A model generated the notes under the pieces. It was not told the DNA's origin, did no database searches, and saw only the letters and a program-made list of their open reading frames with translations. Below are positions 32,463 through 41,851 of a stretch of 64,000 nucleotides of DNA, piece after piece. How positions within the stretch are numbered: position 1 is the first letter of the stretch; each line of letters starts with the position of its first letter. Source of the stretch: Ruminococcus sp. UBA1394 (lineage in GTDB: Bacteria > Bacillota > Clostridia > Oscillospirales > Ruminococcaceae); the NCBI GenBank assembly GCA_002305725.1, contig DBQM01000037.1, positions 67,604-131,603 of the forward strand. Reading direction: 5' to 3'. The translations under genes were made by a program, and so were the position numbers.

Positions 32463-32927
32463 ATTTTTTCTCCAAAAGCTGTAAGACAATATAAACAAAG
32501 GAAAATAAAAGCTATTTATATAAGGTATACAGCTGCCGGTTTTACGGCACACGGCACGCCGATTTTTATGCAGTAATTCTATGAAAAAGCCGGACGCTGA
32601 CCTGTTTTCAAAACCGGCTGTAAAAGCATAGAAAGTGTGAATAGATAAACACATTTTTATTATCTCAAAAAAAGGTTACATAAAGATTAAATAAATATTA
32701 CAAAACGATTAAAAACGTACAATTTGTATGGAGATAACAAAAATACAGTCCCATAATTATGTATTATATATTATAAATGTGACAGAGATGTGTGTGATAA
32801 CTGGAAATAATGTGGGAAATGTTGTTTTATAACTAATGTTTTACATATTTTATAAAAAACACTTGTCAGATTGTACAAATTAACGCTCCAAAGAATGTGC
32901 AATTATACAAAATGAGTTTGGGAGGTG

Positions 32928-32948
32928 ACAGTTTTTTGTGTAAACTGT
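32928..32948 (+). promoter_or_regulatory. Inverted repeat abutting the GH48 -35 box
   Basis: ACAGTTT (32928-32934) and AAACTGT (32942-32948) form a 7-7-7 dyad ending at the -35 hexamer. It is a candidate regulator site; no protein is assigned. Confidence 0.45.
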
Positions 32949-32976
32949 TGACAATTAATTTTTGATGATTTATAAT
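32948..32976 (+). promoter_or_regulatory. SigA-type promoter of the GH48 cellulase
   Basis: TTGACA (32948-32953), a 17-base spacer and TATAAT (32971-32976). The leader is about 90 bases, ending with GAGAGGGG before ATG. Confidence 0.85.
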
Positions 32977-33072
32977 AATGCTATGAAGTTTATGGGTGTA
33001 TTGTAAAATTATGCTTTTACGATCACCTTATGTATTTTACCAAATCTTAAATTACGAGAGGGGAAAGTCACG

Positions 33073-35838
33073 ATGATACTTAAAAAGCAAAAAGCTGTTA
33101 TCGCTGCTCTTCTTTCTGCTGCTCTGACAGCAGCAGCTGTTGTTCCTGCTACAGTTTCAGCAGCCGGAACAAGAACAAAGGCAGAAAAATACGGCGACGA
33201 TTCATACGCACAGAGATTCCTTTCACTGTACGATGATGTTATCACAAACGGTGTTGAAAACGGCTACCTGAGCGGCAATAATATTGCTTCAGGCGGTTTT
33301 GGTGTTCCTTACCATGCAGTTGAAGAACTGGTTGTTGAGGCTCCTGACTACGGTCACGAAACAACATCAGAAGCTATGTCATACATTGTATGGATGGCTG
33401 CAATGAGAGATAATATTGCTCAGTCAGGTTCAATCACAAATCCGGATGGTTCAACAACAACTGTTGATAAGTCACAGGATCTTGCTAAGGCCTGGAAGAC
33501 AATGGAAATTATGATTCCTACAGTTCAGACAGGCATGATGACAAAGGATGAACTCAGCGCCACATATAGTCCTGAATGGGAAGAACCGGAGTTATATCAT
33601 GATGACGGCGTTGCTATGGAAATGGGCAATAACGGTAAAAACCCTATCCACAAATACTTCAAGTCAGCTTATTCAGGAGATTCAGGTCTTTATCTGATGC
33701 ACTGGCTGGCTGACGTTGATGACTGGTATGGCTACGGCGGCGGAAATGGTAAATTTACATTTATCAATACTTTCCAGCGTGGTGCACAGGAATCCTGCTG
33801 GGAAACAGTTCCACATCCATCAGTAGAAGATAAGAAGTACGGTAACTCTCAGAAGGGTATCAAGGGTATCTTCAAATCACCTTCAGAAGATGTTCCGGCA
33901 CAGTGGGCTTATACAAACGCACCTGATGCTGAAGACCGTGCAATTCAGGCTGTTTACGCTGCAAACAGATGGGGCGTAGGCGATTCAAGCATTACAGTTC
34001 TTGCTGGTAAAATGGGTGACCAGCTGAGAAACAATATGTTTGATAAATATTACAAGAAGATAGGCGCAAACGATAAGTGGAATATGGCTAATGACATGAC
34101 TGGTGCTCATTACCTGATGTCATGGTATACATCATGGGGCGGCGCTATGGACGGTACATGGGCATGGCAGATTGGTGCGAGCCACTGTCACGAATTCTAC
34201 CAGAACCCACTTGCAGCATTTGCTCTTCTCCAGGACGAAGGTCTCAAGAGTGCTATGAAGGCTACAGATGCTGTTAAGGACTATACAACTTCACTCCAGA
34301 GACAGATGGAATTCTATCTGTGGCTGCAGTCTGCTGACGGTCCGATCGCCGGCGGTGCTACAAGCTCATGGAACGGAAGATATGAAACACCGCAGTACAA
34401 TGCTACTGATACAGCTAAGTATGGTACATCCACACCTACAAAGTTCTATGAAATGGGTTACCAGGAACACCCTGTATACCTTGACCCAGGCTCAAACCAC
34501 TGGATCGGTAACCAGGTGTGGGCAGTACAGCGTCTTGCTGAAATGTACTATGTAATCAAGACAGAAGGCGATACAACTGGTATCACAATTGACAGCGTTA
34601 ACGGAGCTATGACACTTGAAGAAACACTCAAAGTCATTCTTGACAGATGGGTTGATTGGTTCGTAAGACAGGTTAACCTGTATGAAGACGGTACATATGA
34701 TATTCCTTCAAATCTTGATTGGTTCGGACAGCCGGCTGATTGGTATGGCACATATGATCCGGATGCAAACAAGAATCTGACATGTACTGTAACAAGTGTT
34801 GGTTCTTCTGACCTTGGTTGTGTATCTTCACTCTGTAATACACTTATCTACTATGCAAAGGCTAACAATGTTGACTATAAGGCTGCTTACAGCTCAGAAA
34901 ATACAGATTTAGCTGCTAAGGGACTTTACCTTGCACACGCTCTCCTTGACCGTGAGTGGGAACTTGGCCGTGATGATATTGGTCTTTCAATTACAGAACA
35001 CAACGGCAGCATGGCAAGACTCTTCGAGCAGGATGTATTTATTCCTGAGTATTATTCAGGTAAAATGCCTAATGGTGATCCACTGGAAAATGGTGCAACA
35101 TTCCTGAGCTTCCGTTCAAAGTATCTCCAGAACGAAAAGGTTCAGGAATTCAAGACAGCATATGACAGCGCTAAGGCAAGCGGCTCAGATATTACAGAAG
35201 CAATGGAATCCGTTGATCTTAACTACCACAGATTCTGGCACGCTGGTGATATCCTCCTTGCTCTTGGTACAATGTATGAGCTCTATCCAGAGGTTGAACC
35301 TGATTACTATGAAGACGGTCCTGTAACAGAAGAACTCGTTCTGACTCCGGACACAATCGAACTTGAAGTCGGCGAATCAGAAACAATCTCAGCAACAGTT
35401 AACGGCTCAAAGGTTGACGTAACATTTACAGTTGATAACGATTCTGTTGTAACTGTTGATGCAGACGGCAAGGTTACAGCTGTTGGCGAAGGAACTGCAA
35501 CAGTAACAGCTACAACTGCTGACGGCAAGACTGCAACAGCAACTGTAACAGTTTCAACAGGAGCAACAACTGATCCTAACGAAACAGGTCTTACAGCTGA
35601 TACAGGCGACCTTTCAAATGCTACATGGGGCGATGTAAACGTTGATGGACGTGTTAACGTATCTGACGTTGTAACACTTAATATGTTCCTGCTTAATACA
35701 GAGAAAAATGGTGTTTCAAAGCAGGGTTACATCAATGCTAACTGTGCATTTGATAATTATGTAGACACATCTGATAGTGCTATTATCCTTAACTATGTAG
35801 CAATGATGGTTACATATGATAAGCTTGGCCCTCAGTAA
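33073..35838 (+). CDS. Dockerin-bearing GH48 exo-cellulase
   Basis: A 921-residue secreted cellulase. The signal peptide occupies residues 1-30 (cleavage near VSAA). The GH48 catalytic domain spans about 38-745 and includes PDYGHETTSEAMSY (91-104), whose Glu96 or Glu100 is the expected proton donor, and the aromatic tunnel segments WLADVDDWYGYGG and LDWFGQPADWYGTYDP. A Big_2 bacterial Ig-like module (754-827) and a linker lead to a dockerin (852-921: DVNVDGRVNVSD and ..DNYVDTSDSAIIL). GH48 is the key processive enzyme of cellulosomes and is normally single-copy in cellulolytic clostridia and ruminococci. It is monocistronic, with its own promoter and terminator. Confidence 0.96.
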   Translation: MILKKQKAVIAALLSAALTAAAVVPATVSAAGTRTKAEKYGDDSYAQRFLSLYDDVITNGVENGYLSGNNIASGGFGVPYHAVEELVVEAPDYGHETTSEAMSYIVWMAAMRDNIAQSGSITNPDGSTTTVDKSQDLAKAWKTMEIMIPTVQTGMMTKDELSATYSPEWEEPELYHDDGVAMEMGNNGKNPIHKYFKSAYSGDSGLYLMHWLADVDDWYGYGGGNGKFTFINTFQRGAQESCWETVPHPSVEDKKYGNSQKGIKGIFKSPSEDVPAQWAYTNAPDAEDRAIQAVYAANRWGVGDSSITVLAGKMGDQLRNNMFDKYYKKIGANDKWNMANDMTGAHYLMSWYTSWGGAMDGTWAWQIGASHCHEFYQNPLAAFALLQDEGLKSAMKATDAVKDYTTSLQRQMEFYLWLQSADGPIAGGATSSWNGRYETPQYNATDTAKYGTSTPTKFYEMGYQEHPVYLDPGSNHWIGNQVWAVQRLAEMYYVIKTEGDTTGITIDSVNGAMTLEETLKVILDRWVDWFVRQVNLYEDGTYDIPSNLDWFGQPADWYGTYDPDANKNLTCTVTSVGSSDLGCVSSLCNTLIYYAKANNVDYKAAYSSENTDLAAKGLYLAHALLDREWELGRDDIGLSITEHNGSMARLFEQDVFIPEYYSGKMPNGDPLENGATFLSFRSKYLQNEKVQEFKTAYDSAKASGSDITEAMESVDLNYHRFWHAGDILLALGTMYELYPEVEPDYYEDGPVTEELVLTPDTIELEVGESETISATVNGSKVDVTFTVDNDSVVTVDADGKVTAVGEGTATVTATTADGKTATATVTVSTGATTDPNETGLTADTGDLSNATWGDVNVDGRVNVSDVVTLNMFLLNTEKNGVSKQGYINANCAFDNYVDTSDSAIILNYVAMMVTYDKLGPQ

Positions 35839-35886
35839 TTAGTCTTTCATTTTAATTCCTTTTTTATAATTCCTATTTATTCCCTT

Positions 35887-35921
35887 AAATCCGGTCTTTT
35901 TGTAAAAGGCCGGATTTTTTT
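35887..35921 (+). terminator. Terminator of the GH48 gene
   Basis: The stem AAATCCGG...CCGGATTT, with inner pairing CTTTT/AAAAG, is followed by a T run. Confidence 0.85.
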
Positions 35922-35932
35922 GAGCTATTTAC

Positions 35933-35961
35933 TTGATTTATTCTGATTATCATGCTATAAT
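35933..35961 (+). promoter_or_regulatory. Promoter of the yicC housekeeping operon
   Basis: TTGATT (35933-35938), a 17-base spacer and TATAAT (35956-35961). Confidence 0.75.
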
Positions 35962-36003
35962 AATATAATAGTATATTGTGAACAAATGTATAGGAGGATT
36001 CCT

Positions 36004-36882
36004 GTGATAAAAAGTATGACCGGTTTTGGCCGGGGACAGCGTATTATAGACCAGTATGATATTACCGTTGAAATAAAATCTGTTAACCACAGATATTATG
36101 AATTTTCTTCAAGACTGCCAAGACACTATAATTACCTTGATGAAAAGCTTAAAAGCTATATGAAAGGCAATATTTCCAGAGGCAAGGTTGAAGTAAGTGT
36201 TACTATAAATAATCTGAACGGAAAAGAAGCCAGTATCAAAGCAGACAAACTCATGGCGCAGGGGTATGTGAATGCACTGCGTGAAATCAGCACTGAGCTT
36301 GGTCTTGAAGATGATCTGAAACTTTCAAATCTGCTGAAGCTGCCGGATATTTTCAATGTGCAGAAAATTTCTGATGATGAGGAATATATCTGGAATATTG
36401 TTAAACAGACTGCTGCCGGGGCAATTGATAAGTTTGTGTCAATGAGAGAAAATGAGGGTGCAGCTCTTAAAGCAGATTTGCTTTTGAAGCTTGAAAACGT
36501 TGAAAAAACGCTCTCCTTTGTTGAAGAACAGTCACCGAAAACTGCTGTTAATTATCGGGAACGTCTTTATCAGAAGCTTAAAGAAATTCTTTCTGACAAC
36601 GAAATAGATGAACAGAGAATTGTGACTGAGGCGGCTGTTTTCGCTGAAAAAATTGCTGTTGATGAGGAAACTGTCAGACTTCACAGTCATCTGAACCAGT
36701 TCAGAGAGCTTATGGATTCCGATGAACCTGTCGGAAGAAAACTGGATTTTCTCGTGCAGGAAATAAACCGTGAGATCAATACTATCGGCTCAAAAGCACA
36801 GGACCTTGAAATTACAAAATGTGTTGTGGATATGAAGTCCGAGGTTGAAAAGATCCGTGAACAGATCCAGAATATAGAGTGA
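36004..36882 (+). CDS. YicC-family endoribonuclease
   Basis: A 292-residue protein of the YicC/YloC family, cytosolic ribonucleases linked to RNA turnover and stationary phase. The N-terminus MIKSMTGFGRG is obtained from the GTG start at 36004, six bases after AGGAGG; an upstream ATG-like extension is unlikely. The C-terminal DUF1732 part includes EINREINTIGSKAQD and ends with VEKIREQIQNIE. It leads the conserved yicC-remA-gmk-rpoZ-priA order. Confidence 0.92.
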   Translation: MIKSMTGFGRGQRIIDQYDITVEIKSVNHRYYEFSSRLPRHYNYLDEKLKSYMKGNISRGKVEVSVTINNLNGKEASIKADKLMAQGYVNALREISTELGLEDDLKLSNLLKLPDIFNVQKISDDEEYIWNIVKQTAAGAIDKFVSMRENEGAALKADLLLKLENVEKTLSFVEEQSPKTAVNYRERLYQKLKEILSDNEIDEQRIVTEAAVFAEKIAVDEETVRLHSHLNQFRELMDSDEPVGRKLDFLVQEINREINTIGSKAQDLEITKCVVDMKSEVEKIREQIQNIE

Positions 36883-36892
36883 CGGAGGGCTT

Positions 36893-37153
36893 ATGCAGCT
36901 GATAAATATTGGTTTTGGAAATATGGTGTCATCATCAAAGCTTGTTGCAGTAGTGAGTCCGGAATCTGCACCTATTAAAAGAATTGTACAGGACGCCCGT
37001 GATAAAGGTGTGCTTGTTGACGCTACATACGGCAGAAGAACACGAGCTGTTATTATAATGGACAGCGGACACGTTATACTGTCGGCAGTCCAGCCGGAAA
37101 CGGTTGGTTCAAGAGTAAATGCTAATGAGGAGGGAATGACTGAAGATGAATAA
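36893..37153 (+). CDS. remA: RemA-like regulator (DUF370)
   Basis: An 86-residue protein with the hallmark N-terminus LINIGFGNMV, then KRIVQDARDKG and DATYGRRTRAVIIMDSGHVILSA. In Bacillus, RemA is a DNA-binding activator of matrix and osmolyte genes. Its place between yicC and gmk is conserved in Firmicutes. It overlaps gmk by eight bases. Confidence 0.93.
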   Translation: MQLINIGFGNMVSSSKLVAVVSPESAPIKRIVQDARDKGVLVDATYGRRTRAVIIMDSGHVILSAVQPETVGSRVNANEEGMTEDE

Positions 37154-37751
37154 GGGACTTTTATTTGTTGTTTCTGCACCGTCCGGCTGCGGCAAGGGTA
37201 CTATTCTTTCTGAGATACTAAAAGATGACAGATTTTACTATTCTGTTTCTTCAACAACCAGGTCGCCCCGTGAAGGAGAAATAAACGGCGTAAGCTATAA
37301 CTTCCTTACTAAAGAGCAGTTTGAGGAACTTATTTCTTCTGACGGAATGCTGGAGTATGCGCAGTACTGCGATAATTATTACGGTACTCCTAAGGAAATG
37401 GTTGAAAAAAAGCGTCTTGAGGGCAAAAATGTTATCCTTGAAATAGAAGTTCAGGGGGCAATGCAGGTAAAGAAAAACTGCAGTGATGCGGTGCTGATTT
37501 TTATTATGCCGCCGTCAGTTGCAGAGCTTGAAAGACGTCTCAGAAAAAGAGGTACTGAAACTGACGATGTGATTGCAAAGCGTGTTGCAAAGGCGGTTGA
37601 GGAAATTCCTTTTGCACATAAATATGATTACGTCGTTGTAAACGGTGAGCTTGAAAAGGCTGTTGATGACTTTAAAGCGGTGATTTCAGCTGAAGAACAT
37701 AAGGCAGTTTATGCCAGAGATTTTATAGATGAGGTGCTTGAAAATGCTTAG
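37146..37751 (+). CDS. gmk: Guanylate kinase
   Basis: A 201-residue kinase that phosphorylates GMP. The P-loop SAPSGCGKGT is at about 9-18; STTRSPREGE and YGTP form the GMP site; RLRKRGTE is the lid arginine region. Length and context are standard. It overlaps remA and rpoZ. Confidence 0.97.
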   Translation: MNKGLLFVVSAPSGCGKGTILSEILKDDRFYYSVSSTTRSPREGEINGVSYNFLTKEQFEELISSDGMLEYAQYCDNYYGTPKEMVEKKRLEGKNVILEIEVQGAMQVKKNCSDAVLIFIMPPSVAELERRLRKRGTETDDVIAKRVAKAVEEIPFAHKYDYVVVNGELEKAVDDFKAVISAEEHKAVYARDFIDEVLENA

Positions 37752-37968
37752 ACCAGCAATTACACAGTTAATATCAAAGAATGACAGCTATTATTCAGTT
37801 GTTATCGGCGTTGCAAAGAGGGCAAGAGAAATTGCCGATGAGCTTTGCGCTGAAAACAAGATTCTGGAAGAAAAGCCTGTCAAGACTGCTGTTGAGGAAT
37901 TTGCAGCAGGAAAGTACAAGATCGTGTCCTATAATCTGGATGAAAATAATTCCGTATCAGAACAGTAA
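37744..37968 (+). CDS. rpoZ: RNA polymerase omega subunit
   Basis: A 74-residue protein starting MLRPAITQLISKNDSYYSVV and containing VAKRAREIADEL, the omega signature. It starts inside the end of gmk (eight-base overlap). The coaBC gene that usually follows in Firmicutes is absent here; priA follows 13 bases later. Confidence 0.93.
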   Translation: MLRPAITQLISKNDSYYSVVIGVAKRAREIADELCAENKILEEKPVKTAVEEFAAGKYKIVSYNLDENNSVSEQ

Positions 37969-37981
37969 ACGGAGGTGCTGA

Positions 37982-40432
37982 ATGGTGAATGACAGAGTTA
38001 AGGCGTTGGTAGCTGTAAGCAATGTGTCATTTGCCATTGACAAGCCTTTTTCCTATCTGATTCCCCAGACTCTTGTTTCAGCTGTAATGCCAGGAACAAG
38101 AGTTGTTGTTCCCTTTGGGCGTTCAAACCGCAAAAGAACAGGCATTGTCCTTGCAACTGAACCCGTTTCGGAAGAAGACAAAAACCTCAAAAGAATCATG
38201 TCTGCGCCGGACGGCGAACCGGTACTCAACGCAGAAATGCTTGATTTAGTTTACTGGCTGAAAGAAAATACATTCTGCACATATTATGACGCAGTAAAAT
38301 GCATGGTTCCGTCCGGAATGAATATAAATGTAAGTGAGAAGTATTGTCTTACAGAAAAACAGCCGGATGATACGCTTAGTGAAAATCAGCGGAATATTTA
38401 TAACCGCATTTTTCAGAGCAGCAATAAATCGGCGGCTGCTGCCGGACTAAAAAAAGAGGGCTTTTCAGCTGATGTGGATATGCTGGTGCTTGGCGGTTTT
38501 CTCAAATGCACCGTCAGCGGAAAATACAGCGTCGGAAACAGCACTGTCATGATGCTGAGGCTCACTAAGGATTACCTTGAAAATCCCGACAGCTTTTCCC
38601 TGACTGTAAAGCAGAAACAGCTTGCAGAGACGCTCATGTCAAAAGCTGTGATATCCGAAAAAGAGGCGTGTTACCTTTGCGGCGTCGGAAAGACTGTTGC
38701 TGAGAAACTGATTGAAAAGGGTGCGGCGGAAAAATATGAGCTTGAATCTTACCGTACTGTAACTCTTGGTGAGAAAGGCAGTCTTTCGCCGGAGGACATT
38801 GTGCTGTCCGAATGTCAGCAAAAGGTGTTTGACAGCGTTAAGGAACAGATGGATACCGGCAAGCCGGAATGCTTTCTTCTGCATGGTGTTACCGGAAGCG
38901 GAAAGACGTCAGTATTCAAAAAGCTGATTGAATACTGCATAAATTCCGGCAGGCAGGCTCTGCTGATGATTCCGGAAATTTCACTTACCCCTCAGATGGT
39001 AAGGCAATTTCAGGAACTTTTCGGGGAGACTGTGGCTGTGATTCACAGCGGACTTTCCCAGGGTCAGCGCATGGACGAATACAAGCGAATAAAGCGTGGA
39101 CTTGCAAAAATCGCCATTGGTACAAGGAGTGCAGTCTTTGCCCCTTTTGACAATATAGGACTTATCATTGTTGACGAGGAGGGGGAGCGTTCCTATAAGT
39201 CGGACAGCGCCCCCAGATACAGTGCAGTTGAGGTCGCTAAAAAACGATGCAGGACACATAATGCCGTACTGCTTTTAGCATCGGCAACGCCCTCCATTGA
39301 AAGCTATTATTATGCACAGAAAGGCGTGTATAAGCTTCTTGAAATGAAGGAGCGCTATTCCGGAGCGGTACTGCCGCAGGTGTCAATCGTTGACATGAAT
39401 GTTGAAAGAGAGGACGGAAACGTCTCGGAATTCAGCAGTATTCTCATAGATGAAATAAATGAAAATCTGAAAAATCGTGAGCAGACGATACTTCTGTTAA
39501 ACCGCAGGGGATATCACACCATTATCAGCTGCGCCCATTGTCATACCCCCGTGTACTGCCCCAATTGCAGTATTCCGCTGACATATCACAAGATAAATAA
39601 CACTCTTATGTGTCATTACTGCGGACACAGTCAGCCTCCGGTTGAGGCGTGCCCCCAGTGCGGAAGTGAAAGTTTGAAACAAACTGGTTTCGGTACACAA
39701 AAGCTTGAGGAACAGCTTGAAAAGTTTTTCCCGTCTGCGAGAGTGCTTAGAATGGACGCCGACACCACCATGTCACGCTATTCCTATGAAAAGAATTTCA
39801 AGGATTTCGGCGACGGGAAATACGATATTATGATTGGCACTCAGATGATCGGCAAAGGACTTGACTTTCCAAATGTTACTCTTGTGGGGGTATTGTCCAT
39901 AGACAAGGCGCTTTTTGCCGGAGATTTCCGAAGCTATGAGCGCACTTTTTCACTTGTGGCGCAGGTGGTGGGTCGATGCGGACGTGGTGACAAAAAGGGG
40001 AGAGCGTACTTGCAGACCTTTATGCCGGAGCATTACGTTCTCAATCTTGCGGCGCTGCAGGACTATAAAGGATTCTATAATGAGGAGATTTCCGTAAGGC
40101 GTGCGCTGATTTTTCCGCCGGTCTGCGATATCTGCGTGCTTGGAATAAGCAGCGAGGACGATTCAAAGGCAGGAGGTGCGGCGCAGAGGCTGCTTGAAAT
40201 AATCAGAGAGATGGTTAAGTCCGGCTTAAAAATCCCGCTGAGAGTTCTGGGACCAGTCAGATGTTCCTATGGTAAAATCGGCGGAAAGTATCGTTACCGC
40301 CTTATATTAAAATGCAAGAATACTGCGCAGCTGCGTGAATTTGTAAGACAGATACTTTATAAAATAAATAATTGCAAAGAATACAGCAAGGTAAATATAT
40401 ATGCCGATATAAACGGAGATATCGGAGTTTGA
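37982..40432 (+). CDS. priA: Primosomal replication protein PriA
   Basis: An 816-residue superfamily 2 helicase for replication restart. Order: N-terminal DNA-binding domain, Walker A HGVTGSGKTS (near residue 300), motif II, zinc-binding region with four CxxC-type pairs (CAHCHTPVYCPNCS and CHYCGH..CPQCG), then the helicase C-terminal motifs and the QVVGRCGRG box. Motif II reads VDEEGERSYK, so the family DEEH histidine is replaced by Gly; whether activity is affected is unknown. All other motifs are intact and length is normal (about 730-810). Confidence 0.95.
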   Translation: MVNDRVKALVAVSNVSFAIDKPFSYLIPQTLVSAVMPGTRVVVPFGRSNRKRTGIVLATEPVSEEDKNLKRIMSAPDGEPVLNAEMLDLVYWLKENTFCTYYDAVKCMVPSGMNINVSEKYCLTEKQPDDTLSENQRNIYNRIFQSSNKSAAAAGLKKEGFSADVDMLVLGGFLKCTVSGKYSVGNSTVMMLRLTKDYLENPDSFSLTVKQKQLAETLMSKAVISEKEACYLCGVGKTVAEKLIEKGAAEKYELESYRTVTLGEKGSLSPEDIVLSECQQKVFDSVKEQMDTGKPECFLLHGVTGSGKTSVFKKLIEYCINSGRQALLMIPEISLTPQMVRQFQELFGETVAVIHSGLSQGQRMDEYKRIKRGLAKIAIGTRSAVFAPFDNIGLIIVDEEGERSYKSDSAPRYSAVEVAKKRCRTHNAVLLLASATPSIESYYYAQKGVYKLLEMKERYSGAVLPQVSIVDMNVEREDGNVSEFSSILIDEINENLKNREQTILLLNRRGYHTIISCAHCHTPVYCPNCSIPLTYHKINNTLMCHYCGHSQPPVEACPQCGSESLKQTGFGTQKLEEQLEKFFPSARVLRMDADTTMSRYSYEKNFKDFGDGKYDIMIGTQMIGKGLDFPNVTLVGVLSIDKALFAGDFRSYERTFSLVAQVVGRCGRGDKKGRAYLQTFMPEHYVLNLAALQDYKGFYNEEISVRRALIFPPVCDICVLGISSEDDSKAGGAAQRLLEIIREMVKSGLKIPLRVLGPVRCSYGKIGGKYRYRLILKCKNTAQLREFVRQILYKINNCKEYSKVNIYADINGDIGV

Positions 40433-40447
40433 TTCTGGGAGGAAATT

Positions 40448-40909
40448 ATGGCTTTAAGAAAAATTGTAACAAAGGGAGATCCGATTTTAGAAAAGGTGTG
40501 CAAGCCTGTTGAGGTTTTTGACGAAAAGCTTGCAAAACTGCTTGACGATATGGGTGAAACACTTGCAAAAGCGCAGGGCGTTGGTCTTGCAGCACCGCAG
40601 GTCGGATATCTGAAAAGACTCTTTATCATGGATCTGGGCGAGGGCGTTATTGAATGTATCAACCCGGAAATTATCAAGGAAAGCGGTAAACAGAAGGTTA
40701 TGGAGGGCTGTCTTTCCTGCCCTGACCAGTGGGGATATGTTGTACGTCCGGCAAAGGTGAAGCTTAAAGCACAGGACAGAAACGGAAAGTTTTTCACGCT
40801 GACCCTTACAGAGCTTGGAGCGCAGTGTGCGTCCCACGAAAACGATCATCTTGACGGACATTTGTTTATTGAAAAGGTTGTTGAATTTGTAAATCCCGAG
40901 GAGGCTTAA
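40448..40909 (+). CDS. def: Peptide deformylase
   Basis: A 153-residue metalloenzyme that removes formyl groups from new proteins. Its three motifs are GVGLAAPQ, EGCLSCP (metal Cys) and HENDHLDG (metal His pair). GGAGG lies before ATG. It abuts fmt, which adds the formyl group in the first place. Confidence 0.97.
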   Translation: MALRKIVTKGDPILEKVCKPVEVFDEKLAKLLDDMGETLAKAQGVGLAAPQVGYLKRLFIMDLGEGVIECINPEIIKESGKQKVMEGCLSCPDQWGYVVRPAKVKLKAQDRNGKFFTLTLTELGAQCASHENDHLDGHLFIEKVVEFVNPEEA

Positions 40910-41833
40910 ATGAGAATAGTTTTTATGGGTACTCCGGATTTTGCAGTACCATGTTTAAAGGCTCTCTGCGAAAACGGATATGAAGTTCCGGCGGTTTTTA
41001 CACAGCCGGATAAGCCAAAGGGCAGGGGATATAAAATGATACCTACTCCGGTGAAAAAATGCGCTATGGAGTATGACATTCCTGTTTATCAGCCGCTGTC
41101 ACTGCGAAAGGGCGAGGACGCTGAAACTTCTCTTGAAACATTAAAAGAACTTGCCCCTGACCTGATAATCGTTGTGGCATACGGTCAGATTCTTCCGCAG
41201 AGTATACTTGACCTGCCGAGGTATGGCTGTATCAATATTCATGCGTCACTTTTGCCGGAATACAGAGGTGCGGCACCGATACAGTGGTGCGTTCTGGACG
41301 GCAAGACTGAAACCGGCGTAACTTCCATGAAAATGGAGGCAGGACTTGACACAGGTGATATGCTTATCAAAAAGAGCACTCCTATCGGCGAAAACGAAAC
41401 TGCCTCAGAACTTCACGACAGGCTTTCTGAAATAGGCGCAGAAGTGCTTGTTGAAACTGTAAAGGCGGTTGAAAACGGTACTCTTACGGCGGAAAAACAG
41501 GACGATTCAAAGTCCACCTACGCTAAGATGATAACAAAGGAAATGAGCCGCCTTGACTTTAATGAAAGCGCTGAAAAGGTGCATAATATTATAAGAGGTA
41601 TTACCGGATTCACAATGCTTGACGGAAAAAGGCTTAAAGTATATAAAAGCGTTGTTGAGGGAACAGCTTCCGCTGCCGGAGGTACTGTTACTGACCCGAC
41701 TAACTTTACTGTTGCCTGCGGGGACGGTAAGTGTGTCAGATTTACAGAAGTACAGTACGAGGGCGGAAAACGCATGAAAACAGAGGATTTTTTAAGGGGA
41801 AGAAAGCTTTCAGCTGGTATGATGCTGGGATAA
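40910..41833 (+). CDS. fmt: Methionyl-tRNA formyltransferase
   Basis: A 307-residue enzyme that formylates initiator Met-tRNA. MGTPDFAVPCL starts the protein; NIHASLLPEYRGAAPIQW holds the catalytic Asn/His pair. A C-terminal OB-like domain ends the sequence. It starts directly after def. Confidence 0.97.
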   Translation: MRIVFMGTPDFAVPCLKALCENGYEVPAVFTQPDKPKGRGYKMIPTPVKKCAMEYDIPVYQPLSLRKGEDAETSLETLKELAPDLIIVVAYGQILPQSILDLPRYGCINIHASLLPEYRGAAPIQWCVLDGKTETGVTSMKMEAGLDTGDMLIKKSTPIGENETASELHDRLSEIGAEVLVETVKAVENGTLTAEKQDDSKSTYAKMITKEMSRLDFNESAEKVHNIIRGITGFTMLDGKRLKVYKSVVEGTASAAGGTVTDPTNFTVACGDGKCVRFTEVQYEGGKRMKTEDFLRGRKLSAGMMLG

Positions 41834-41851
41834 AAGAAAGGATTGTCTGAT

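Larger units (their letters stand above)
32463..33072. other. Long AT-rich intergenic region between exporter and cellulase
   Basis: 610 bases without a gene. It holds the GH48 promoter and an inverted repeat near 32928-32948. On the minus side a loose hairpin, GCCGG/CCGGC followed by T-rich sequence (about 32585-32625), could attenuate the exporter operon, whose own promoter I could not place with confidence. The AT-rich stretch 32640-32900 shows nothing further. Confidence 0.5.

Noticed and set aside
32463..32654. N-terminal extension of the exporter ATPase to 32654
   Set aside because: The extra 64 residues do not resemble ABC ATPases, and a good GGAG site precedes ATG 32462.
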